Source of the DNA: an uncultured Clostridia bacterium | GTDB taxonomy: Bacteria > Bacillota > Clostridia > Christensenellales > CAG-917 | Assembly (NCBI GenBank): GCA_947589475.1 | Contig: CANQBO010000003.1 | Location: 66,837 to 117,138, forward strand | Direction of reading: 5' to 3' | Length of the DNA: 50,302 nucleotides | Shown: positions 43,880 through 50,302 of the stretch, piece by piece | Numbering within the stretch: the first letter of the stretch is position 1 | Layout of the letters: each line of letters begins with the position of its first letter | Notes under the pieces: model-generated | What the model was told of the DNA's origin: nothing | Databases searched by the model: none | The model's input: only the letters and a program-made list of their open reading frames with translations | Position numbers and translations under genes: made by a program

Positions 43880-44086
43880 GTGGGTTTAACCCCACGTCCC
43901 AGTGTTTTAATGAAAAATGTGAACATCGCGTCACTCCGTCGCCGCACGTTCACATTTTTTATTTATTTTTATCTGTGGGGCTTCGCCCACGCCTCGGCAA
44001 GGGACTTCGTCCCCTGCACCCCAAGCTAAACAGTGCGAATGCGGTTCTTTTTAACCCCACAAAATCACTGCGTAATTTTGCGGGGT
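43880..44086. repeat. Cluster of hairpins in the aminotransferase-spoIVA gap, including a terminator
   Basis: GTGGG/CCCAC at 43880-43895, then AAAAATGTGAAC (43913-43924) with GTTCACATTTTT (43948-43959), a strong terminator for the aminotransferase gene. Next GTGGG-GCTTCG-CCCAC (43975-43990), GGGAC-TTC-GTCCC (44001-44013) and CCCCACAAAAT with ATTTTGCGGGG (44055-44085). The TTCG-loop hairpins resemble dispersed intergenic repeats of Clostridia. Nothing else is clear in 44087-44231. Confidence 0.6.
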
Positions 44087-44231
44087 AAAGACAGGGAACG
44101 CCGAGAGGCGAGAGTGGGTCATTTAAATAAGCTTGTACGAGATACTAACGCTCGACGTGCTTGATTCTATATACCTCTTGACGAGCTTCCTCATCTTTTT
44201 TAATCGGAAATTCAAATTGTTGTCGCGGCTT

Positions 44232-44261
44232 GTAATATTGCGCTTGAGGGCGGCATACATT
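44232..44261 (+). promoter_or_regulatory. spoIVA: Sigma-E type promoter for spoIVA
   Basis: GTAATATT (44232-44239), 14 nt, CATACATT (44254-44261), close to the sigma-E consensus of Bacillus, the known driver of spoIVA in that genus. The message would start near 44268, with GGAGGAG following. Confidence 0.75.
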
Positions 44262-44286
44262 TTAGCAAACGGAATTGGAGGAGTTT

Positions 44287-45765
44287 ATGGATAAATTCGA
44301 TCTCTATCGCGATATTGCCTCACGCACAGGGGGCGACATCTATGTGGGAGTTGTGGGGCCGGTGCGCACGGGCAAGTCCACCCTCATAAAGCAGGTGATG
44401 CAACAGCTCATCGTCGACGGCATCGAAAACCCCGACGAACGTACTCGCGCGATCGACGAGATGCCGCAGTCCGCGGACGGCAAGACCATCATGACCACTC
44501 AACCGCGCTTTGTGCCGAACGAGGCGGTAGCGGTGCCCGTAGGGGACAATATGACGGTCAATATGCGCCTTATAGATTGCGTGGGTTATCTTGTCGCGGG
44601 CGCGCTGGGTGCGGAGGAGGACGGAAAGGAACGTATGGTCTCCACCCCGTGGTCGGAGGAGCAGATACCATTCTCTAAAGCGGCGGAGATCGGCACGCAA
44701 AAGGTCATCAAGGAGCACAGCACCATAGCGCTTGCCGTGACTACGGACGGCAGTTTTACCAACATTTCTCGCGAGGAGTACGTCGCGGCGGAGGAGCGCG
44801 CTATAAACGAACTCAAGGAGTGCGGCAAACCGTTTGCGATCGTGCTCAACGTGCTTGACCCGACGACAGAGGACGCGGTAGCGCTCAAGGCGCAGTTGGA
44901 GCAAAAATACGACGCGCCCGTGCTCCTCAAAAACGTGGCGCAGATGGGCGAGGACGACATCACCGAGATACTCGAGACGATATTGCTTGAGTTTGCGGTC
45001 ACGATCGTCGATTTCGACCTGCCGAGATGGGTGCAGTCCCTCCCCTTAGACAGCGACGTCGTGCGGGAACTCATCGAAAAGGTGCGCTCCGCGGGCGACA
45101 AAATCTCAAAAATGCGCGACTACGAGCATATCGACGCGCTGTTTGCGGACGCCTCGTATTGGGACGAACCGTCGTCCATAAAGCTGGACGCGGGGACGGG
45201 CGCGGTGCAGGTGTCCCTCGTTCCGAAGCAAGGCGTATTCTTCAAAGTGGCAAGCGAGGAGTGCGGCATCGAGCTTTCGGACAGCTTCGACTTGCTCTGT
45301 CACCTCAAAAAGCTAACAAAGGACAGAGATAAGATAGACAAGATAAGAGACGCAATGGAGCAGGTGGACGCTTTCGGATATGGAATAGTCTTGCCCACTA
45401 TGGACGAGATGGAGCTTGAGGAACCCGAGATCTTGAGGCAGGGGCAACAGTACGGAGTGAAGCTCAAGGCGCACGCACCCTCCCTGCACATCATGAAGGT
45501 GGATGTCCAGACCGAAGTCAGCCCATTAGTCGGCAGTGAGGAGCAGAGCAAAGAGCTTGTCGACGGCATGCTCGCCTCCTTCGAGAATGACAAAACCGCT
45601 ATATGGGGTACGAATATCTTTGGCAGGACGCTCAGCGATATGGTCGCCGACGGCATCTCAAACAAGCTACGCGTCATTCCCGCCGACGCCGAACAGAAAC
45701 TCCGCAAGACTTTGGGACGTATTGTCAACGAGGGGAAGGGCGGCGTTATCTGCATCCTCCTGTAA
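44287..45765 (+). CDS. spoIVA: Stage IV sporulation protein A, spore coat basement ATPase
   Basis: Polymerises by ATP hydrolysis around the forespore to anchor the coat; made in the mother cell. Length is 492 residues, equal to the Bacillus protein as I recall it. The Walker A loop GPVRTGKS is at 24-31, and VGDNMTVNMRLIDCVGYLV, TPWSEEQIPFSKAAEIGT and the final GKGGVICILL are all canonical. TTGGAGGAG precedes the ATG at 44287. It is the strongest evidence that the organism forms endospores. Its stop codon lies inside the left arm of a long inverted repeat. Confidence 0.98.
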   Translation: MDKFDLYRDIASRTGGDIYVGVVGPVRTGKSTLIKQVMQQLIVDGIENPDERTRAIDEMPQSADGKTIMTTQPRFVPNEAVAVPVGDNMTVNMRLIDCVGYLVAGALGAEEDGKERMVSTPWSEEQIPFSKAAEIGTQKVIKEHSTIALAVTTDGSFTNISREEYVAAEERAINELKECGKPFAIVLNVLDPTTEDAVALKAQLEQKYDAPVLLKNVAQMGEDDITEILETILLEFAVTIVDFDLPRWVQSLPLDSDVVRELIEKVRSAGDKISKMRDYEHIDALFADASYWDEPSSIKLDAGTGAVQVSLVPKQGVFFKVASEECGIELSDSFDLLCHLKKLTKDRDKIDKIRDAMEQVDAFGYGIVLPTMDEMELEEPEILRQGQQYGVKLKAHAPSLHIMKVDVQTEVSPLVGSEEQSKELVDGMLASFENDKTAIWGTNIFGRTLSDMVADGISNKLRVIPADAEQKLRKTLGRIVNEGKGGVICILL

Positions 45766-45891
45766 AACTGCTCAATTTGGCGTTATGCATCGTCAACGCC
45801 CATTCCCCTCGCGGTCACGTACGTCTATGTACGCTCACGTTCGGGGAATGGGCGTTTCCTTGCCTAGCATCCAAATTGAGCAGTTTTACAA
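45761..45891. repeat. 131-nt nested palindromic element at the end of spoIVA
   Basis: A perfect 20-bp inverted repeat (45761-45780 and 45872-45891; left arm begins TGTAAAACTGCTC and contains the spoIVA stop) encloses a second perfect 14-bp repeat, AACGCCCATTCCCC (45795-45808) and GGGGAATGGGCGTT (45844-45857). The centre has GTACGTCTATGTACG. It could terminate spoIVA but is far larger than needed. Confidence 0.8.
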
Positions 45892-45991
45892 CCGCGCCTA
45901 ATTGTGAATAACTGTCAGAGGCGTCCGCCTCGCAATCATGTACGTCCATGTACGCTCACGCTCGGAAAATTGCTTTTTCCTTGTCTTTGAA
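45813..45991 (+). repeat. Two imperfect direct copies of a unit containing GTACGTCYATGTACGCTCACG
   Basis: The unit starts TCAYGTACGTCYATGTACGC and runs about 55 nt through CTCACGYTCGG and into TTTYCTTG; one copy is near 45815-45870, inside the nested palindrome, the other near 45936-45991. Copies differ at a few positions only. The remaining gap to 46232 has one small hairpin (CCCGCT-GAAT-AGCGGG near 46090) and no gene. Confidence 0.7.
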
Positions 45992-46232
45992 CAAATAGCG
46001 CGGTTTTTAAACTGCGCTTGTCCGAGCTTTTGGCATCTCCCTTCGACAACATTAGTGTAGGAATATAACATGAGTATAGGGGGGAGGCTCCCGCTGAATA
46101 GCGGGTGGTGGGGGTACCGACTTATAACGTAACGCTTTGTCCAAGCTCCCTTATACACGCCGCCTGCCGTGTCCGAGAGATCAACGTTTTTTGTGTTTGA
46201 GTTCTAAATATCTTAGTTTGAGCTGTAGGATA

Positions 46233-46808
46233 TTACTGTTTCATAAGGGGGACGCCGCTCTTCCAGGCGGTGCCGACTTGCTCGCCGATGGCGTAATAGC
46301 CGAAGCCCATTTGATCGAATACGAAGGCGTTCAGTTTTTTGCTGTCTATTTTGCCTTTGGCGTCGAGCGCTCTCTCGTCAACGAGCACGTTTTCTATCTT
46401 GCCGAGTATGCGCAGTCCGTAGGGTTGATTTTGAATGTCGACGAGGGTGCACTCCAGCGTGAGGGGGTACTCTTGCACGACGGGCGCGTCCACTCTGTCG
46501 CTTTTTACGGCATGCAGACCCGTGCGCGCAAACTTGTCCGCGACCTTGTTTGCGGAAGCGATGCCCAAATAGTCGCTCTCTTTCACAGTGTCTAAACCGG
46601 GGACGGCAAGCGTAAACGCGCCGCGCGCCTTGATGTTTGCTACGGTCTTGTGGTCCTCTTCAAGGTTGAGCGCGACCATGTCCTCGGCGCAAATTCCGCC
46701 CCACGCCATCATCATCTCGTCGACGGAGCCGTCCTCGTTGTAGGTGCCGATCATATACGTCGGCATAGGGAATAGATAGGGTTTGACCCCGAAACTTTTC
46801 ATTGCCAT
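46233..46808 (-). CDS. Flavin reductase family protein (FMN-binding split barrel)
   Basis: A 191-residue flavoprotein of the flavin reductase-like family. PMPTYMIGTYNEDGSVDEMMMAWGGICAED is the FMN-binding N-terminal barrel, ANIKARGAFTLAVPG and ESDYLGIASANKVADKFARTG follow, and PLTLECTLVDI completes it. Family members reduce flavins or bind FMN in electron-transfer roles; the substrate is unknown. GGAGG lies 5 nt before the ATG at 46808 (a second ATG at 46802 is possible). Own promoter upstream. Confidence 0.9.
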   Translation of the reverse strand: MAMKSFGVKPYLFPMPTYMIGTYNEDGSVDEMMMAWGGICAEDMVALNLEEDHKTVANIKARGAFTLAVPGLDTVKESDYLGIASANKVADKFARTGLHAVKSDRVDAPVVQEYPLTLECTLVDIQNQPYGLRILGKIENVLVDERALDAKGKIDSKKLNAFVFDQMGFGYYAIGEQVGTAWKSGVPLMKQ

Positions 46809-46836
46809 AATTGCCTCCAAAGTGAATTTCGCAAAC

Positions 46837-46865
46837 ATTTTACATCAATTGCTCTTGATTGTAAA
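46837..46865 (-). promoter_or_regulatory. Promoter of the flavin reductase gene
   Basis: TTTACA (46865-46860), 17 nt, TAAAAT (46842-46837) on the minus strand. Confidence 0.65.
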
Positions 46866-46967
46866 TACGCGCGGCATAAAAATAATGAGCGCCGCAAGAT
46901 GAATTTTATGTCGATTAGCATAAGCGCGCCCTCATATTGATATATTGTTTCAAATCTGTATTATAAT

Positions 46968-46993
46968 GAAAGGAAAATGCCGCAGTCCTGCGG
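46968..46993 (-). terminator. Possible terminator after the rlmI-like gene
   Basis: CCGCAG-GA-CTGCGG (46993-46980 on the minus strand) is followed by CATTTTCCTTTC. The stem is short and the T-run is broken, so the call is weak. Confidence 0.4.
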
Positions 46994-47045
46994 TTGGCAC
47001 GTCGGCGGCAAAAAATGGCATAGCGTCAGGCGAGAAGGTCTCGTC

Positions 47046-48212
47046 TCATATCACTTGCAGTACGAAAAACTTGAGGTAGCTTGTTTCGTCGGCGGAGAGC
47101 AGGGCGGGGTGGTCGGGGGATTGCGACTTCATCTCGACGGTGCGCACGGCGCGGCCGCTCCTCGAGGCGGCTTCGGACAGCATTTTCTCAAACAGCGGCA
47201 GAGTCATATAATGCGAGCAGGAACATGTGACGAGAAATCCTCCGCTTATCACGAGTTTCATGCCCAGCAGGTTGATGTCGAGGTAGCCGCGGTAGGCGTC
47301 CTTGACCTCGGCGGCGCTCTTGCAGAATGCAGGCGGGTCCAAAATGACGACGTCGTAGTTTACGCCTTTCGTCCTCATGTCGCGCAGTACGTCGAACACG
47401 TCGCCCTTGAGCGTAGTTATGTTTTCAAAACCGTTGAGGGAGGCGTTTTCAAGCACGTTGTCCAAAGCGAGTCCCGATATGTCGAGGGCGGTGACGGAAC
47501 TTGCTACGGTCGCGGCATTCAGCGAAAACCCGCCGCTGTTGCAAAAAGCGTCCAGCACGCGCGCGCCGCGGCAGTATCTGCGCACGGCGAGGCGGTTTTC
47601 TTTTTGGTCGAGGAAGTAGCCCGTCTTTTGTCCGTTTTTGACATCTATAGCGAGTTTCAGACCGTTTTCCGTGACATATATCTTGTCGGGGATGTCGCCG
47701 TACAGCACGCCTTTGACCTCTTCGAGTCCCTCTTTGGCGCGTACGGATACGTCGCTACGCTCGTATATCCCCGCGGGCGAAAACAGCTTGACAAGGCAGT
47801 CTACGATGAGCTGTTTGCGCTTCTCTATGCCGAGGGACAGGCATTGAATGACGAGGTAGTCCCCATAGCGGTCTATGATCAGCGCGGGCAGGGCGTCCGC
47901 CTCCGCGAATACCATGCGGTAGCACCCCTCAAAGCCGAGGGAGAGGCGGTAGTCGTTGGCGGCGCGCAGACGGGAAAGATACAGCCCCTCGCCGTCCTCG
48001 GAGTCGTCTCGAATGAAAATACGCACGAGTATCTTGGACAGATGATTGATGTAGCCCTTGCCGACATACCTGCCGTCGAAAGTGCGCACCGTGGCGAGCG
48101 ACCCGTTTTTGTCCTTGCCCTCTATGCGCGCGACCTCGTTGGCGTACACCCACGGATGCCCCTCCAGCACGCGCTTTTCCTCGCCTTTTTTGAGATATAC
48201 CGTATAGCCCAT
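47046..48212 (-). CDS. rlmI: 23S rRNA cytosine-5 methyltransferase, RlmI-like
   Basis: Class I SAM-dependent methyltransferase of 388 residues. An N-terminal PUA domain (VLEGHPWVYANEVARIEG) is followed by the catalytic domain: SAM-binding VLDAFCNSGGFSLNA, DPPAFCKS and TCSCSH with the catalytic Cys. QKTGYFLDQKENR just before the SAM loop is a family hallmark. The E. coli enzyme methylates C1962 of 23S rRNA; the same target is likely. AAGGAGC lies 7 nt before the ATG at 48212. Divergent from the kinase-like gene at 48489. Confidence 0.93.
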   Translation of the reverse strand: MGYTVYLKKGEEKRVLEGHPWVYANEVARIEGKDKNGSLATVRTFDGRYVGKGYINHLSKILVRIFIRDDSEDGEGLYLSRLRAANDYRLSLGFEGCYRMVFAEADALPALIIDRYGDYLVIQCLSLGIEKRKQLIVDCLVKLFSPAGIYERSDVSVRAKEGLEEVKGVLYGDIPDKIYVTENGLKLAIDVKNGQKTGYFLDQKENRLAVRRYCRGARVLDAFCNSGGFSLNAATVASSVTALDISGLALDNVLENASLNGFENITTLKGDVFDVLRDMRTKGVNYDVVILDPPAFCKSAAEVKDAYRGYLDINLLGMKLVISGGFLVTCSCSHYMTLPLFEKMLSEAASRSGRAVRTVEMKSQSPDHPALLSADETSYLKFFVLQVI

Positions 48213-48244
48213 AGTCTATGCTCCTTCAAAGTTGTTCTGACACA

Positions 48245-48273
48245 ATTATATAAAAATCGCGGCAAAAAAGCAA
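48245..48273 (-). promoter_or_regulatory. Promoter of the rlmI-like gene
   Basis: TTGCTT (48273-48268), 17 nt, TATAAT (48250-48245) on the minus strand. Confidence 0.75.
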
Positions 48274-48423
48274 GGCTGTGGCGATAATATCGCGCATAGG
48301 CTACATTTTGATGCGCAGGCGGCATATGATGATCGCGGGTGAAATGCGCCGTATGGCGCGACATTCAAACGGCGACAATATGTCGCGGACATAAGGACGT
48401 TTTGGACATAAAAATTTTCGCTC

Positions 48424-48452
48424 TTGACTCAAATGCGCAAAAGGGGGATAAT
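48424..48452 (+). promoter_or_regulatory. Promoter of the cytidylate-kinase-like gene
   Basis: TTGACT (48424-48429), 17 nt, GATAAT (48447-48452). The divergent gap 48213-48488 holds only this and the rlmI promoter. Confidence 0.7.
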
Positions 48453-48488
48453 ATTCTTTGGATATGACAGCCTTTGGGAGGTGAAATT

Positions 48489-49106
48489 ATGGACGCGGTC
48501 ATCACAATATCAAGGCAGTTCGGCAGCGGCGGCAGGCTCATCGGGCGTATGCTCGCGGAAAAGCTGGGAATACCTTTCTACGACAAGGAGATCATAGATC
48601 AAGCCGCCAAAACCAGCGGCTTCGCGACGGAATTCATCGAGGACAACGAGCAGAAGATGAAGAGCCTCGGCACCATAGCTATGGCGACTCCCGCGTGGCT
48701 CGGCGGAGTGTGGACCAGCCTTGAAAACTTCGAGTCCCGCATATACGCGGCGGAGGCGGAAGCCGTCGAAGAATTCGCAAAGCAGGGCGCGTGCGTCATC
48801 GTAGGGCGGTGCGCGGACAGCGTTCTTAAGGGCAAGTGCAAGTGCTTCAACGTGTTTATCCACGGGCACCTAGAGGACAGGGTGCAACGCGTGCTCAAAT
48901 TTTACAAGCTGGAAAACGACGAGAAGAGGGCGGCAAAGCTCATCCTGAACACGGACAAGCAACGCGCAAGGCACTACCGCTATTATACCGACGCGGAGTG
49001 GGGCGACCCCGACAACTACCACATCTGCCTCGACAGCGCCTCCATGGGCGTTGAAAAGAGCGTCGACATCCTCGCCGCCGCCTACAAACTCTTCTGCGAG
49101 GAATGA
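48489..49106 (+). CDS. Cytidylate kinase-like family protein
   Basis: A 205-residue P-loop protein. ITISRQFGSGGRLIGRMLAEKLGIPFYDKEII is the signature of the cytidylate kinase-like family common in Firmicutes and distinct from Cmk; VIVGRCADSVL is the Walker B-like strand, and RARHYRYYTDAEWGDPDNYHICLDS closes the active site. The loop GSGG lacks the usual Lys-Ser. Substrate not established; it may phosphorylate a nucleotide or small molecule. GGGAGGTG precedes the ATG at 48489. Confidence 0.9.
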   Translation: MDAVITISRQFGSGGRLIGRMLAEKLGIPFYDKEIIDQAAKTSGFATEFIEDNEQKMKSLGTIAMATPAWLGGVWTSLENFESRIYAAEAEAVEEFAKQGACVIVGRCADSVLKGKCKCFNVFIHGHLEDRVQRVLKFYKLENDEKRAAKLILNTDKQRARHYRYYTDAEWGDPDNYHICLDSASMGVEKSVDILAAAYKLFCEE

Positions 49107-49213
49107 GCGGAGCGGGGCAAAACGTACGGTTTTGACAAAACGTATGAAGCGTGCGAAAATCGCATAAAACACATTTTATCCCCACATTTTGACAACTTTA
49201 ACATTTGAATATG

Positions 49214-49260
49214 CAAAACAAAATGAAAATCACGGCGCCGCCCATATGAGCGACGCCGTG
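49214..49260 (-). terminator. Terminator of the leucine-rich repeat protein gene
   Basis: On the minus strand CACGGCG (49260-49254) and CGCCGTG (49237-49231) pair around 16 nt, then ATTTTCATTTTGTTTTG. Good intrinsic terminator for the gene ending at 49298; nothing else is seen in 49107-49297. Confidence 0.7.
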
Positions 49261-49297
49261 TGATTTCAGCGTGAGTTTTTCACAAATTCAGCTTTTG

Positions 49298-50302
49298 TCA
49301 GTCTTGCTTTGCCCACACTTCGGGAGTATGAGTTTCCTCGTCCCAATGCCAATGATTGCCGTCATAATTGGGTTGCTCGCTGAAATAGTAGCGTTTGGCA
49401 TTTTCAAGTTTATCGTTGCCACCGCTTTCTAAGATGCTGTTCCATTGATCGCTTGTACCCTCATAATATACTGTCTGCAAACCTGTGCAACCGTAGAATG
49501 CATATCCGTCTATGATTTTAACGCCTTTGCCAATGATTACCATTTGCAAGCCTGTGCAACCGGAGAATGCGTTTGAAACTATGCGTTTCGCATTTATAGT
49601 TGCAGTATGTAAAATTTTGCAACCACCGAATGCATAACTGCCTATGCTTGTCACTTCTTCGCCTATGGTAACTGTCTGCAAGCCTGTGCAATTATTGAAT
49701 GCAAGCTCGCCTATGCGTTGCGCATTTATTGTCGCAGTCTGCAAGTCTGGGCAATGATAGAATGCATAATTGCCTATGCTTGTTACGCTGTTGGGAATGG
49801 TTATCTCCTTCAAGCCGCAACCGCGGAATGCAGACTCGCCTATGCTGGTTACGCCTTCGCCTATAGTAACTGTCTGCAAGTCTGAGCAATCGTAGAATGC
49901 ACTATCGCCTATGCTTTGCACGCTGTCGGGAATTGTAACCGAGGTTATGCCGGTCAAGCCATAGAATGCATATTTGCCAATTTTGGTTGTGCCTGTGGGA
50001 ATACTCACATCATCTTTAACTTCTACATCATTCACGTATAGTTTATATAGTTTTGCTTTGCCTATTTGACTATCATATGCCACATACAAAGGATTTGCTG
50101 AATTATTACTAAACTCTATCTCGCACCATGCCTTAAGCGATGCCACATTTACTTTTGTTATGCCTTTGCAACCATAGAATGCATCGTCGCCTATGCTTTG
50201 CACGCTGTCGGGAATTGTGACCGAGGTTATGCCTTTGCAACCATAGAATGCATCGTCGCCTATGCTTTGCACGCTGTCGGGAATTGTGACCGAGGTTATG
50301 CC
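49298..50302 (-). CDS. BspA-type leucine-rich repeat protein (3' part, cut by window edge)
   Basis: The C-terminal 334 residues of a surface protein with LRR_5 repeats of about 23 residues: consensus G-x-TSVTIPDSVQSIGDDAFYGC. About twelve repeats are visible, broken by a non-repeat insert near 49980-50150 (YVAYDSQIGKAKLYKLYVNDVEV). The end, VYYEGTSDQWNSIL then YYFSEQPNYDGNHWHWDEE, is the typical tail of such gut Firmicutes proteins. The family binds host proteins or other cells in studied cases; the ligand here is unknown. The frame is open to the window edge, so the start and signal peptide are not seen. Confidence 0.9.
   Translation of the reverse strand, partial: GITSVTIPDSVQSIGDDAFYGCKGITSVTIPDSVQSIGDDAFYGCKGITKVNVASLKAWCEIEFSNNSANPLYVAYDSQIGKAKLYKLYVNDVEVKDDVSIPTGTTKIGKYAFYGLTGITSVTIPDSVQSIGDSAFYDCSDLQTVTIGEGVTSIGESAFRGCGLKEITIPNSVTSIGNYAFYHCPDLQTATINAQRIGELAFNNCTGLQTVTIGEEVTSIGSYAFGGCKILHTATINAKRIVSNAFSGCTGLQMVIIGKGVKIIDGYAFYGCTGLQTVYYEGTSDQWNSILESGGNDKLENAKRYYFSEQPNYDGNHWHWDEETHTPEVWAKQD
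50157..50302 (-). repeat. Identical 69-nt tandem repeats in the leucine-rich repeat gene
   Basis: Two copies, 50157-50225 and 50226-50294, are identical at all 69 positions, and a third begins at 50295. Each encodes one 23-residue repeat. Other repeats in the gene have diverged, so these reflect recent duplication or an array that continues beyond the window. Confidence 0.9.

Noticed and set aside
44123..44260. 45-codon minus-strand frame, basic product ending in SSTSSVSISYKLI
   Set aside because: Its ATG lies in the sigma-E -10 of spoIVA and it has no ribosome site; probably chance, though short basic proteins cannot be ruled out.
46977..48287. 436-codon plus-strand open frame opposite the rlmI-like gene
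   Set aside because: Mirror of a complete methyltransferase with all motifs on the minus strand.
50157..50302. Repeat array considered as CRISPR
   Set aside because: Units are contiguous without spacers and encode leucine-rich repeats.

Overview
The window reads as a chromosomal segment of an endospore-forming, anaerobe-like member of the Clostridia (phylum Bacillota), probably an uncultured gut lineage. The evidence is a full-length spoIVA and a ytxC-like gene, each behind a sigma-E-type promoter, strong GGAGG ribosome sites throughout, RNase J, a high-cysteine HCB-like small protein, a lipoprotein with CxxC/HxW modules and a BspA-type leucine-rich repeat protein. A Christensenellales-type host is a guess from overall flavour only. 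I saw no tRNA, rRNA, CRISPR array, transposase or phage gene.

Layout. 1-811 (minus): start of glycyl-tRNA synthetase, cut by the window edge. 1165-6725: giant surface lipoprotein whose signal peptide and body are joined only if a run of 12 G changes length. 6915-7692: a high-cysteine small protein and a divergent TspO-like membrane protein. 7766-10923: coaX, malQ, a 4'-phosphopantetheinyl transferase and an acyl carrier protein. 11161-17614: six tightly packed genes that match the transaldolase type of sulfoquinovose (SQ) breakdown: GH31 sulfoquinovosidase-like enzyme, FSA-type transaldolase, YihU-like reductase, DUF4867 protein, L-fucose isomerase-like protein and TauE-type exporter. 17706-30991: a ROK regulator followed by a complete hexuronate route (uxaC, uxuB-type SDR, uxuA, kdgK, eda), two paralogous Gfo/Idh/MocA dehydrogenases, two TIM-barrel sugar isomerase-like proteins, a GPH transporter and an esterase. 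31320-34240: sugar acetyltransferase (minus), an ECF-like sigma factor and two membrane proteins sharing a repeated cytoplasmic module, likely anti-sigma factors. 34377-37384 (minus): metNIQ methionine importer behind a methionine-rich leader peptide and attenuator. 37473-45765: ytxC-like gene, RNase J, glycosyltransferase, der, aminotransferase, spoIVA. 46233-49106: flavin reductase, rlmI-like methyltransferase, cytidylate-kinase-like protein. 49298 to the end (minus): 3' part of a leucine-rich repeat protein.

How the genes work together. The SQ operon would release SQ from its glycosides, isomerise it to 6-deoxy-6-sulfofructose, split it by transaldol transfer to fructose 6-phosphate and sulfolactaldehyde, reduce the latter to dihydroxypropanesulfonate and export it. 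The next operon would turn glucuronate or galacturonate into pyruvate and glyceraldehyde 3-phosphate. The GPH transporter belongs to a family that includes importers for both substrate types (YihO, GusB). Both systems point to use of plant- or host-derived acidic sugars.

Most notable signals: the methionine leader-peptide attenuator before metN, with mutually exclusive terminator and antiterminator pairings readable in the sequence; the SQ operon, with Gln where I expect the sulfonate-binding Arg of its glycosidase; the poly-G switch in the lipoprotein; the sigma/anti-sigma module family; and several large nested inverted repeats just after stop codons. Family assignments come from recognising protein sequences by eye; no database search was run.
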